Of a stretch of 10,786 nucleotides of DNA, positions 1 to 7,013 are shown one piece after another. Under the pieces are notes generated by a model that had not been told where the DNA came from, made no database searches, and was given only the letters and a program-made list of their open reading frames with translations. Source of the stretch: Campylobacteraceae bacterium (GTDB taxonomy: Bacteria; Campylobacterota; Campylobacteria; Campylobacterales; Campylobacteraceae). How positions within the stretch are numbered: position 1 is the stretch's first letter; the number at the start of each line of letters is the position of its first letter. Made by a program: the position numbers and the translations under genes. Location of the stretch: assembly GCA_031256525.1 (NCBI GenBank), contig JAIRQK010000127.1, forward strand, positions 1-10,786, read 5' to 3'.

Positions 1-38
1 TTGATAGGTAGGGCTTGAGAAAAGACTTTATTTTATTG

Positions 39-77
39 TCATAGACCGATTTTAGAAAAGCCAAAAAAGGTCTATGA
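39..77. repeat. Inverted repeat downstream of the META lipoprotein gene
   Basis: The 9-base arm TCATAGACC (39-47) pairs perfectly with GGTCTATGA (69-77) around a 21-base loop. It lies about 20 bases beyond the stop codon of the minus-strand lipoprotein gene. It could be a transcript-end hairpin for that gene, or for an unseen gene to the left. No uninterrupted T-run follows either arm, so it is not a textbook intrinsic terminator. The rest of bases 1-97 shows nothing I can identify. Confidence 0.4.
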
Positions 78-97
78 AAAATAAATATATGCAAATT

Positions 98-949
98 TTA
101 CATATAAACGCGTGTGAAGACCAATCTCTCTTTATTAGAATAGAACAGTATCATTGTGTCACTATTCTCTAAGGTAAAATTCAAATGCCTACTTGACAGC
201 ACGTCTAAAAATTTCTGCTCTAATTTGTTGATATCCTCGTGTATTCCTAACATTAAAGTTGAAGCAAGAGGAGTTGTGTATATGGTATCATTTTTTATAG
301 CGTACTCGCCTGTGAAGTGATTTACTCCTGAAAATCCAGAAATTTTATTATCTTTAAATTGCATAGACAAGTTTCTAAGGTGGGAAACTTGCTCAATGTT
401 ATACTTTTCAACAAGCTCTGCTATATTCTCATCGCCTATCGAAACCAAATTCCAAACGCTATTGTTCAGTTTTACATTCTCAGCACTTTCATTTTTAAGT
501 GTCAATTTTTTATAAACCAAAATTCCTTTTGAAGAGAAAATCGTCAAAATATCACCATTTTGTTCAATTTTTTTATCATCAGAGTTTAAAATCTCAAGAA
601 TTTTAGCTTCATTGTTTGCAAGTTCGGCGTTCATAGCACCCATTCTTGTAGTTAAAATAGGTGAGGTTGTAAAACTGTTTTTATCAATCTCATAACTTCC
701 TCTAAACTGATTTACTCCTGTTGTTCCGTGAAAATCTTTTTCATTAAAATTTAGCGTGGAAAGTCCGATAACTTCGCCATTAACTATAAGAGGATTAAAC
801 AAATTATCATCTATTCTATCCAAAATCCAGTTCGTATTTTGCAGAGCCAATTTAATACCCTCTTCAGAGGATAAGTTGTTTTGTCTATTCAGACAGCCTG
901 TTAATAAAACTATAGCCGATGTCATAAAAATAAGTAGCTTTTTTTTCAT
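98..949 (-). CDS. Lipoprotein with two META (HslJ/DUF306-type) domains
   Basis: A 283-residue protein of the cell envelope. Residues 1-19 form a lipoprotein signal: basic MKKK, a hydrophobic stretch, then lipobox LLTGC with Cys19 as the predicted acylated residue. Two META-like domains follow, at about 39-148 and 163-280. Each begins with an N-x-x-W strand (NTNW, NSVW) and carries a GVNxFxGxY core (78-86 and 208-216), exactly 130 residues apart. META/HslJ proteins are envelope or stress-associated, and HslJ is linked to novobiocin resistance in E. coli; the molecular function is unknown. The Cys common in the family's TxMxC motif is absent in both domains (TRMGA, TLMLG). The start is ATG at 949 with GGAGA (955-959) five bases upstream; a TTG at 961 in the same frame lacks such a site. 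The family call is firm, the role is not. Confidence 0.85.
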   Translation of the reverse strand: MKKKLLIFMTSAIVLLTGCLNRQNNLSSEEGIKLALQNTNWILDRIDDNLFNPLIVNGEVIGLSTLNFNEKDFHGTTGVNQFRGSYEIDKNSFTTSPILTTRMGAMNAELANNEAKILEILNSDDKKIEQNGDILTIFSSKGILVYKKLTLKNESAENVKLNNSVWNLVSIGDENIAELVEKYNIEQVSHLRNLSMQFKDNKISGFSGVNHFTGEYAIKNDTIYTTPLASTLMLGIHEDINKLEQKFLDVLSSRHLNFTLENSDTMILFYSNKERLVFTRVYM

Positions 950-979
950 TGTTGTCTCCAAAATTTAAGATAAAGTATC

Positions 980-985
980 ATTATA
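980..985 (-). promoter_or_regulatory. -10 box for the META lipoprotein gene
   Basis: A perfect TATAAT on the minus strand (seen as ATTATA on the plus strand) lies about 30 bases upstream of the ATG at 949. It predicts a start near 973 and a leader of about 24 nt. No good -35 box sits 17 bases further upstream (ACAAAA), as is common in Campylobacterota, where the -35 is weak or replaced by T-rich stretches. Confidence 0.5.
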
Positions 986-1088
986 GAGTAAATAGACTAA
1001 ATTTTTGTAAAAATAGCAACTAACATAAATTTCATCTGTTAGTTTCGATTAATATGCCATTATTTAAAATTAATTAGAAACATTATGT

Positions 1089-1094
1089 TACAAT
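1089..1094 (+). promoter_or_regulatory. Possible -10 box for the small membrane-anchored protein
   Basis: TACAAT matches five of six positions of the -10 consensus and lies 29 bases before the ATG at 1124. The region upstream is very AT-rich, with no convincing -35. It is the best candidate in the 174-base divergent spacer for plus-strand transcription, but AT-rich sequence gives such matches easily. Confidence 0.3.
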
Positions 1095-1123
1095 TTCTTC
1101 CATTAAATTTTATGAGGTTGGAT

Positions 1124-1579
1124 ATGAAAAAGCGAATTTTTGTTGCCGTTGCACTGTTAATCATTGTCTCTGTTTTTGTGTGGAGTTATGATAGAAAAAA
1201 CACAATAAGCCTAAGCAAAGAGTTAGATATAGCCACAAAAAATATTCCAACAAGACTTAGTTTTAATGTAAAAGATGCAAATATCTATGTTGTAAAAATT
1301 GATTTTTCAAAAACAGATGATAAAAATAAAAATAGGCTTTTTTCTATGCCATTAACATTTTCTATGAAGCTGATAAAAGATGGAAGTCAGATTTTGATAG
1401 ATGAGGTCTATACAATCAATGGAGTTTCTGGGCAAAACAGAGATAGAAGTGCTTTTAGAGAGATAAGCACACTCCTTTTTGATCCGGGTAGTTATGTTAT
1501 AGAGATAGTTTCGATAAACAATGAACCTGCTCTTAATGAATACAAGCCAAAACTAACAGTTTCAAGAATTAAGCAATAA
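1124..1579 (+). CDS. Membrane-anchored or secreted small protein, unknown function
   Basis: A 151-residue protein I do not recognise. It starts MKKR and has one hydrophobic segment at about residues 4-20, then a polar extracytoplasmic part. This reads as an uncleaved N-terminal anchor or a signal peptide; there is no lipobox Cys. The remainder has alternating hydrophobic strands (for example YVVKIDF, MPLTFSMKLI, ILIDEVY, GSYVIEIVSI), suggesting a small all-beta, probably sandwich-type, domain of about 115 residues. ATG 1124 is preferred over in-frame upstream starts at 1085 and 1112, because GAGG (1114-1117) lies six bases before it and it begins a typical signal sequence. The gene is divergent from the META lipoprotein and convergent with the MFS gene, 19 bases from its stop, so it is probably monocistronic. 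The gap has no GC-rich terminator. Confidence 0.65.
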   Translation: MKKRIFVAVALLIIVSVFVWSYDRKNTISLSKELDIATKNIPTRLSFNVKDANIYVVKIDFSKTDDKNKNRLFSMPLTFSMKLIKDGSQILIDEVYTINGVSGQNRDRSAFREISTLLFDPGSYVIEIVSINNEPALNEYKPKLTVSRIKQ

Positions 1580-1598
1580 AAACTTAATGTATAAATTT

Positions 1599-2915
1599 TT
1601 ACTGTTTGAGAATATTTGATATAGTTTTATCATCTATTAATTTTGAGTCATATTTTATAACTAATAGATTTTCATCTTTATTTATATACCACTCAACAAT
1701 GCCTTCTAAACTATTAAGATGTTTTGTTTTTGGATAGTCAATTTTCTCTACTGGTACATAAAAGTTTTTTGTAAATGATGGATTTCTAAGAGTTATTAAC
1801 AAGACTAACCAAAACAAACATAGGAAAAAAACAACTAAACCAAGACCTGTTAGCGAATAGTATTTTAAAAAAAAACCGCCTACAACTCCCCCTAAAAATG
1901 TTCCAAAATATCCAAAAACATTAAATATCCCAAGACTTAACCCCATTTCATTTGCCTTTGCATATTTACTCGCAAGAGATTGCATAAGTGGCTCGTGAAT
2001 ATTAAAGCCAAGGAAAAATATAGTTACTCCAAGGATAAATAAAAAATCACTTTTCGCATATCCTAAAATAATATAAGCAATAGCAAACAAAATAACACCA
2101 ACAACTAACATCTCTTTGCTTTTTTTTCTTGTTCCACCAAGTCTAACTGCCAAAAACATACCAAAAAGACCAAATAGCATTGCTGGAAAATATAACTTCC
2201 AAAGCTCACTATTGCTCCAACCAAAACTCTTGTTCATAACAATCGGAATACTGATAAATGTCATAGTCATAAAGGCTTTCTGTAAAAAGTTGGTGATATT
2301 CATTCTGTAAAGATTTGGGTTGGTAAAAATTTTAAAAAAATAGTTTTTTTGAGGCTTTACTCCATATTTAATTTTTGGTGGATTTGGTATTTTAATCAAA
2401 AGCAGAAGAGACAAAACACCCAAAACTGAAGTAATTAAAAAAAGTTTATCAACCCCATAATGCCCACCAATAAGTGGTCCAGCTATCATAGAGAGCGCAA
2501 AACTAAGTGCGATAATTGCACCCATTATAGCCATAGCTTTTGTTCTTATCTCCTCTTTAATCAAGTCACTTATCATAGCAGTCGCAACAGCACTAATTGC
2601 CCCAGCTCCTTGAATAACCCTTCCAAACATTAAACCATAAATCGTATCTGCATAAGCACATATTATCGAGCCGATAACAAATATAATAGTTCCAAAAACA
2701 ATTATCTTTTTTCTTCCTATTTTATCAGACATCAAACCAAATGGCACTTGCGTTATCATTTGCGAAATAGCGTAAATTCCTATCGTTACACCAACCAAAA
2801 TTTCTGTAGAACCTTCCAGACTTAGTGCATATATTGAAAGAACAGGCATAACTATGAAAAGCCCTAAAAATCTAAGAGCTATGATAATACTAAGAGGAAC
2901 TACAATTTTAATCAT
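1599..2915 (-). CDS. MFS exporter with C-terminal YAM-like domain (YajR type)
   Basis: A 438-residue inner-membrane protein with about 12 hydrophobic segments and hallmark drug:H+ antiporter motifs. Motif A is GLMSDKIGRKK (60-70) between helices 2 and 3. A motif B-like GRVIQGAGA (98-106) has Arg99, and GPLIGG (146-151) lies in helix 5. Helices end near residue 377. A soluble tail of about 55 residues follows (roughly 385-438), with the pattern LEGIVEWYI...LLVIKYDSKLIDDKTISNIL. That resembles the small ferredoxin-like YAM domain of E. coli YajR and heavy-metal-associated folds, but without a CxxC metal site. The substrate cannot be told from sequence. I chose ATG 2915: AAAGG lies about ten bases upstream and the first helix begins at once. 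A longer in-frame start at 3071 would add 52 residues and overlap rdgB. Confidence 0.85.
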   Translation of the reverse strand: MIKIVVPLSIIIALRFLGLFIVMPVLSIYALSLEGSTEILVGVTIGIYAISQMITQVPFGLMSDKIGRKKIIVFGTIIFVIGSIICAYADTIYGLMFGRVIQGAGAISAVATAMISDLIKEEIRTKAMAIMGAIIALSFALSMIAGPLIGGHYGVDKLFLITSVLGVLSLLLLIKIPNPPKIKYGVKPQKNYFFKIFTNPNLYRMNITNFLQKAFMTMTFISIPIVMNKSFGWSNSELWKLYFPAMLFGLFGMFLAVRLGGTRKKSKEMLVVGVILFAIAYIILGYAKSDFLFILGVTIFFLGFNIHEPLMQSLASKYAKANEMGLSLGIFNVFGYFGTFLGGVVGGFFLKYYSLTGLGLVVFFLCLFWLVLLITLRNPSFTKNFYVPVEKIDYPKTKHLNSLEGIVEWYINKDENLLVIKYDSKLIDDKTISNILKQ

Positions 2916-3011
2916 ATAAAACAGACCTTTTAACCAAAAATGGTATTTTACTTTATAAATTTTAAAGAAACTCTTTACTATGTTATCTACTTTATTTAAA
3001 GCAAAAGTTGA

Positions 3012-3017
3012 TAAAAT
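3012..3017 (+). promoter_or_regulatory. Possible -10 box for the rdgB operon
   Basis: TAAAAT in GATAAAATACC lies 30 bases before the rdgB ATG, inside the 131-base spacer separating it from the divergent MFS gene. It would place the transcription start near 3024. The -35 region is not recognisable. A second TAAAAT at 3031-3036 is too close to the ribosome binding site to serve. Tentative. Confidence 0.3.
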
Positions 3018-3046
3018 ACCTTTTACTGTGTAAAATAAGGAAAATA

Positions 3047-3643
3047 ATGAAAATAGTCTTGGCAACTTCAAACAAAGGCAAGATAAGGGAATTTAAAGAG
3101 TATTTAAAAGATTTTGAGGTCTATTCGTTTGGCGAAATTATGGATGAGTTTGAAATTGAAGAGTATGGAAAAACTTTCAAAGAAAATGCCATTATAAAGG
3201 CTTGTGCAGTTTTTGGTAAAATAAAAGATGATGAAAAAGATGTTATTGTACTCTCAGACGATAGTGGCATAAGTGTGCCACTATTAAATAATGAACCGGG
3301 AATTTATAGTGCGAGATATGCAGGATTTCCAACAAATGCAAAGAAAAATTTAGAGTTTTTAGTCCAAAAGATAAAAGATAAAAATGTACAAAAAACACCA
3401 GCTTATTATACTGCTTGTATAGCGCTTGTTACAAAACAAGGCAAGTTTAGCGTACATGGCTGGATGTATGGTGAGGTGATAACGACTCCAAAAGGAGAGA
3501 ATGGTTTTGGATATGATCCGATATTTATCCCCGAAGGTTTTGATAAAACTTTAGGAGAGCTTGACGATGAGGTAAAAGAGAAATTTTCTCATCGTGCCCG
3601 TGCTTTGAATTTAGCAAAAGTAATTCTTAAAACATTAAAATAA
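3047..3643 (+). CDS. rdgB: Non-canonical purine NTP pyrophosphatase, RdgB/HAM1 family
   Basis: A 198-residue cytoplasmic enzyme, the usual length for the family (E. coli RdgB has 197). It hydrolyses ITP, dITP and XTP to the monophosphate and pyrophosphate, keeping deaminated purines out of DNA and RNA. Signature motifs are all present: substrate-binding [10 protein letters not shown] (7-16), SDDSG (70-74) with the catalytic/metal-binding acidic pair, [10 protein letters not shown] (84-93), [11 protein letters not shown] (150-160) and SHR (181-183). ATG 3047 has AAGG (3037-3040) six bases upstream and starts at the conserved KIVLATSN strand; the in-frame start at 3008 adds 13 residues with no family counterpart. 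The stop is 11 bases before the next ATG, so it probably leads an operon with the polyamine dehydrogenase, although the functions are not obviously linked. Confidence 0.95.
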   Translation: MKIVLATSNKGKIREFKEYLKDFEVYSFGEIMDEFEIEEYGKTFKENAIIKACAVFGKIKDDEKDVIVLSDDSGISVPLLNNEPGIYSARYAGFPTNAKKNLEFLVQKIKDKNVQKTPAYYTACIALVTKQGKFSVHGWMYGEVITTPKGENGFGYDPIFIPEGFDKTLGELDDEVKEKFSHRARALNLAKVILKTLK

Positions 3644-3654
3644 AGGAAATTAAA

Positions 3655-4869
3655 ATGAACACAATTTTAATTATTGGTGCCGGTGGTGTTAGTCGTGTAG
3701 CAACGACAAAATGTGCAATGAATAGCGACATTTTTGAAAATATAGTTTTAGCAAGTAGAACAAAATCAAAATGCGACGAAATCGCAAGTGATATAAAAAG
3801 AATGTATAAAATTGACATAAAAACAGCAAGAGTTGATGCTGACAATGTTGATGAACTGGTTGCTTTGATAAATGATGTAAAGCCGAAAGTTGTTTTAAAT
3901 TTAGCACTTCCTTATCAGGACTTGACCATAATGGACGCTTGTATAAAAACAAAAGTAGACTATATTGATACTGCAAACTATGAACACCCTGATTGTGCAA
4001 AGTTTGAGTACAAACTTCAATGGGCAAGAGATGACGAGTTTAAAAAAGCAAAAATTATGGGACTTCTTGGAAGTGGATTTGACCCAGGAGTTACGAATGT
4101 TTTTTGTGCATATGCACAGCAGTATCTTTTCGATGAGATAAATGAGGTTGATATTCTTGATTGTAATGCTGGAGATCACGGATATCCTTTTGCAACAAAT
4201 TTTAATCCAGAGATAAACTTAAGAGAAGTTAGTTCAAAAGGGAGATATTGGGAAAATGGAAAATGGATAGAGACTGAGCCAATGGAGATAAAAATGGTTT
4301 GGAATTATCCTGAAATTGGTCCAAAAGATAGTTATCTTTTGTATCACGAAGAGTTAGAGAGTTTGGTGAAAAATATTAAAGGATTAAAAAGAATAAGATT
4401 TTTTATGACTTTTGGACAAAGTTATCTAACACACATGAGATGTTTGGAAAATGTTGGAATGCTTGGAATAAAACCAGTAAATCATAAAGGAATGGATATA
4501 ATTCCAATTGAATTTTTAAAAACTCTACTTCCAGACCCGGCGAGTTTAGGTCCTAGAACAAAAGGAAAAACTAACATCGGTTGTTTTATAACAGGGCTTA
4601 AAGATGGCAAGAAAAAGAGAGTTTATATCTACAATGTGTGCGACCACGAAGAGGCTTACAAGGAGACGTTAGCTCAAGCTGTTAGTTATACAACAGGAGT
4701 TCCTGCTATGATAGGAGCAAAAATGGTTATGTCAAAAACTTGGCATAAAGAGGGTGTTTTTAATATGGAGGAGTTCGATGCAAAGCCATTTATGGATGAG
4801 CTGAATATTCAAGGGCTACCTTGGAAAATTTTAGAACTTGACCCAAATGAGAATTTTGAGATTGTATAA
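3655..4869 (+). CDS. Carboxy(nor)spermidine dehydrogenase, saccharopine dehydrogenase family
   Basis: A 404-residue cytoplasmic NADPH-dependent enzyme. The family reductively condenses L-aspartate beta-semialdehyde with putrescine or 1,3-diaminopropane, giving carboxyspermidine or carboxynorspermidine. In Campylobacter jejuni it forms the essential spermidine route. Visible features are an N-terminal Rossmann strand-loop IIGAGGVSRVA (6-16), ASRTKSK after strand 2 (33-39; Ser34/Arg35 suit NADP), DYIDTANYE (102-110) and GSGFDPGVTNVF (139-150), typical of saccharopine reductase-like enzymes. AGGAAA lies seven bases before the ATG. It follows rdgB by 11 bases and is followed by the VanW gene after nine. 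The partner decarboxylase 920 bases downstream supports the polyamine assignment over lysine metabolism. Whether putrescine or diaminopropane is the substrate cannot be decided here; spermidine is the likelier product by analogy with C. jejuni. Confidence 0.9.
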   Translation: MNTILIIGAGGVSRVATTKCAMNSDIFENIVLASRTKSKCDEIASDIKRMYKIDIKTARVDADNVDELVALINDVKPKVVLNLALPYQDLTIMDACIKTKVDYIDTANYEHPDCAKFEYKLQWARDDEFKKAKIMGLLGSGFDPGVTNVFCAYAQQYLFDEINEVDILDCNAGDHGYPFATNFNPEINLREVSSKGRYWENGKWIETEPMEIKMVWNYPEIGPKDSYLLYHEELESLVKNIKGLKRIRFFMTFGQSYLTHMRCLENVGMLGIKPVNHKGMDIIPIEFLKTLLPDPASLGPRTKGKTNIGCFITGLKDGKKKRVYIYNVCDHEEAYKETLAQAVSYTTGVPAMIGAKMVMSKTWHKEGVFNMEEFDAKPFMDELNIQGLPWKILELDPNENFEIV

Positions 4870-4878
4870 CATTTTAAA

Positions 4879-5709
4879 ATGAAAAAACAGAGAAAACTTC
4901 TTAGCCAACGACATTTTATATTCTATTTTTTGTCAGTTTGGTTAAGAAGAGTTAGGCGTTATTTTGACTGGTACTTTGGTAGTAAAAAATATGCCAGTGA
5001 ACTAACAAACAAAAAACTTTCCTTTAGAGTAAAAAAACACCAATCAGTTTTGCTAAAAAAACTTGGAGCTAATGATATAGAGCTTCAGATAAATAAAATA
5101 ACAAATTTAAAAATTGCAGTAAAAAATATAGATGGAGTTATTATTAAACCCGGTGAAACTTTCTCTTTTTGCAAATTAGTTGGACTTCCTACAAGGAAAA
5201 AAGGGTATTTGCTTGGTATGGAACTCTCATTTGGAAAGGCAAGAGCTGGTGTTGGTGGAGGAATTTGTCAAATATCAAATCTTATACATTGGTTAGCAAT
5301 TCATAGTCCACTAACAATAGTTGAACGTTATCATCACTCGTTTGACCCATTTCCAGATGACGGAAGAGTGCTACCTTTTGGTAGTGGTGCAACGGTATTT
5401 TACAATTATCGTGATTATCAATTTACTAACAACACAAAATATACTTTTCAAATAAATCTTTGGTTTTCAAAAAAATGTTTGGAAGGAGAACTTCTTGTTA
5501 GTGAAGAGCTTGATTTTGCTTATCATGTATATGAAAAAGAGCATCAGTTTTTAAAAATTGAAAATGAATATTATCGGAAAAATGAGATATGGCGAGATAA
5601 ATATTTTAAAAAAGGACACGGAGAAGTTTTGGAGACTGAACTAATTGCAAAAAATTTTGCTAAAGTGATGTACACTCCAGAAAATTGCCAATATCGTGTT
5701 TCAAGTTAG
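4879..5709 (+). CDS. Short VanW-family protein of unknown function
   Basis: A 276-residue protein consisting almost wholly of a VanW domain, about the length of VanW from vanB vancomycin-resistance clusters. Family hallmarks are DGVIIKPGETFSF (85-97), GYLLG (109-113), GVGGGICQISN (124-134) with the invariant GGGxCQ and Cys130, IVERYHHS (147-154), and GSGATVFYNYRD (168-179). No lipobox or clear signal peptide is present. Residues 12-20 are moderately hydrophobic and followed by an Arg cluster, possibly a membrane-associating helix. There is no G5 or peptidoglycan-binding domain, unlike the long YoaR-type members. The biochemical role of VanW is unknown, and no vanH/A/X-like genes are nearby, so glycopeptide resistance should not be inferred. 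No Shine-Dalgarno sequence precedes the ATG, which is nine bases after the dehydrogenase stop; translational coupling is likely. Confidence 0.9.
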   Translation: MKKQRKLLSQRHFIFYFLSVWLRRVRRYFDWYFGSKKYASELTNKKLSFRVKKHQSVLLKKLGANDIELQINKITNLKIAVKNIDGVIIKPGETFSFCKLVGLPTRKKGYLLGMELSFGKARAGVGGGICQISNLIHWLAIHSPLTIVERYHHSFDPFPDDGRVLPFGSGATVFYNYRDYQFTNNTKYTFQINLWFSKKCLEGELLVSEELDFAYHVYEKEHQFLKIENEYYRKNEIWRDKYFKKGHGEVLETELIAKNFAKVMYTPENCQYRVSS

Positions 5710-5758
5710 CACAATGTTGTTTATGTTTTACTATAAAGATAAATTCAAAACTTTTTAA

Positions 5759-5764
5759 TATAAT
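5759..5764 (+). promoter_or_regulatory. Possible -10 box for nspC
   Basis: A perfect TATAAT lies in the 82-base gap between the VanW gene and nspC, 27 bases before the nspC ATG; it predicts a start near 5771. T-rich sequence (CTTTTTAA) abuts it upstream, and no recognisable -35 is present. It suggests nspC can be transcribed separately even if read-through from the upstream genes also occurs. Confidence 0.45.
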
Positions 5765-5791
5765 TACCATATCTAATAAAAGGCAAACAAT

Positions 5792-6949
5792 ATGATAAAA
5801 AATCAAAAAATTAGTAAATTAGAAAATGTGTTAGAGAAAATCCAAACACCAACTTATGTTTGCGAGGAAGAGCTTTTAGAAGAAAATCTAAAAAGACTTT
5901 CGTATGTAAAAGAGCAAAGTGGAGTAAAAATACTTTTAGCTTTAAAAGGTTTTGCTTTGCAAGATAGTTTTTATCTTGTTTCAAAATATCTTGACGGGTG
6001 CTGTGCAAGCGGACTTTATGAAGCAAAATTTGCATATGAAAAATTTAAAAAAGAGGTTCATACCTATTCGCCAGCTTTTAAAGATGAAGATATTGATGAA
6101 ATTTTAGAAATTAGTCACCATGTAGTTTTTAACTCATTTTCTCAGTGGAAAAAATTTAGACAAAAAGCCTTAAATAAAAAAGTATCTTGTGGTCTTAGGA
6201 TAAATCCAGAAGTTTCAAGTTCGCCAGTAGAGATGTATGACCCAAGCGGAAAATTTAGCAGACTTGGAATAACAAAAGCAAATTTTGAGGAAAATGAAAT
6301 TGATGGTATTGAGGGACTTCATTTTCACGCACTTTGTGAACAAAATGTTGATGCATTGGAGAGAGTTCTAAAAGGTTTTGAGGAAAAATTTAGCGTTTTT
6401 ATACCAAAAATGAAATGGATAAATTTTGGCGGTGGACACCATATAACAAGAGAAGATTATGATATTGATAGACTTGTTTGTGTAATAAAAGAGTTTAAAA
6501 AAAGATGTAACAATGTTGAGGTTTATTTAGAGCCTGGAGAAGCTGTTGGTTGGCAAAGTGGAAGTTTGGTTGCAAGTGTACTTGATGTAGTAGAAAATGG
6601 TATGAAAATAGCTATTTTAGATACTTCAGCCGAAGCACATATGCCAGATACTATTCTTATGCCATATCGTGCTAATGTTCGCTATTCAGGTTTGCCAAAT
6701 GAGAAAAAATATAGATATAGACTTGCTGGAAATACATGTTTGGCGGGTGATATTATCGGAGATTATAGTTTTGATGAGCCTTTATGTGTGGGTCAGAAAA
6801 TAATTTTTGAAGATATGATGCACTATACGATAGTTAAAAATACTACATTTAATGGCATAAAACTCCCAGATATTGCTATGCTGAAAAAAGATGGAAGCTA
6901 TAAGGTTTTAAAACATTTTGGATACAAAGAGTATGAGAGAAGAAATTAG
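5792..6949 (+). CDS. nspC: Carboxy(nor)spermidine decarboxylase NspC
   Basis: A 385-residue PLP enzyme of the alanine racemase-fold decarboxylase group, close to the usual length for NspC. It removes the carboxyl group from carboxyspermidine or carboxynorspermidine to give spermidine or norspermidine, completing the step begun by the dehydrogenase at 3655-4869. Visible motifs are LLALKGF with the PLP lysine Lys52, LHFHALCE (176-183), the phosphate-binding glycine loop NFGGGHH (211-217), EPGEAVGW (247-254), DTSAEAHMPD (277-286) and TCLAGD (315-320) with the active-site Cys316. The short LKGFA context and the CLAGD/EPGEAVGW pair separate it from diaminopimelate and ornithine decarboxylases. AAAGG (5779-5783) precedes the ATG. 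A weak 7-bp hairpin (6940-6959) spans the stop codon; the gene then converges on the LprI-like gene, 64 bases away. Confidence 0.95.
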   Translation: MIKNQKISKLENVLEKIQTPTYVCEEELLEENLKRLSYVKEQSGVKILLALKGFALQDSFYLVSKYLDGCCASGLYEAKFAYEKFKKEVHTYSPAFKDEDIDEILEISHHVVFNSFSQWKKFRQKALNKKVSCGLRINPEVSSSPVEMYDPSGKFSRLGITKANFEENEIDGIEGLHFHALCEQNVDALERVLKGFEEKFSVFIPKMKWINFGGGHHITREDYDIDRLVCVIKEFKKRCNNVEVYLEPGEAVGWQSGSLVASVLDVVENGMKIAILDTSAEAHMPDTILMPYRANVRYSGLPNEKKYRYRLAGNTCLAGDIIGDYSFDEPLCVGQKIIFEDMMHYTIVKNTTFNGIKLPDIAMLKKDGSYKVLKHFGYKEYERRN

Positions 6950-7013
6950 TAGATTTCTTATTGTTCAACTTTTGGCTGCACAAAATACATAAATGCTTTT
7001 ATTCTTGTTTTGT

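Noticed and set aside
2916..3071. 52-residue N-terminal extension of the MFS protein
   Set aside because: It would overlap the rdgB start, lacks a better ribosome binding site, and the first membrane helix and motif spacing fit a start at 2915.
3655..4869. Lysine-pathway saccharopine dehydrogenase
   Set aside because: The family fold is shared, but the neighbouring nspC and the Campylobacterota context favour the carboxy(nor)spermidine role.
4879..5709. Vancomycin-resistance function for the VanW gene
   Set aside because: No VanH, VanA/B ligase, VanX or VanS/R homologue is in the window, the host appears Gram-negative, and VanW itself is not established as sufficient for resistance.
6940..6959. 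AAGAAAT/ATTTCTT hairpin across the nspC stop as a terminator
   Set aside because: Seven A/T-rich pairs with only one G-C pair and no continuous T-run; too weak to call.
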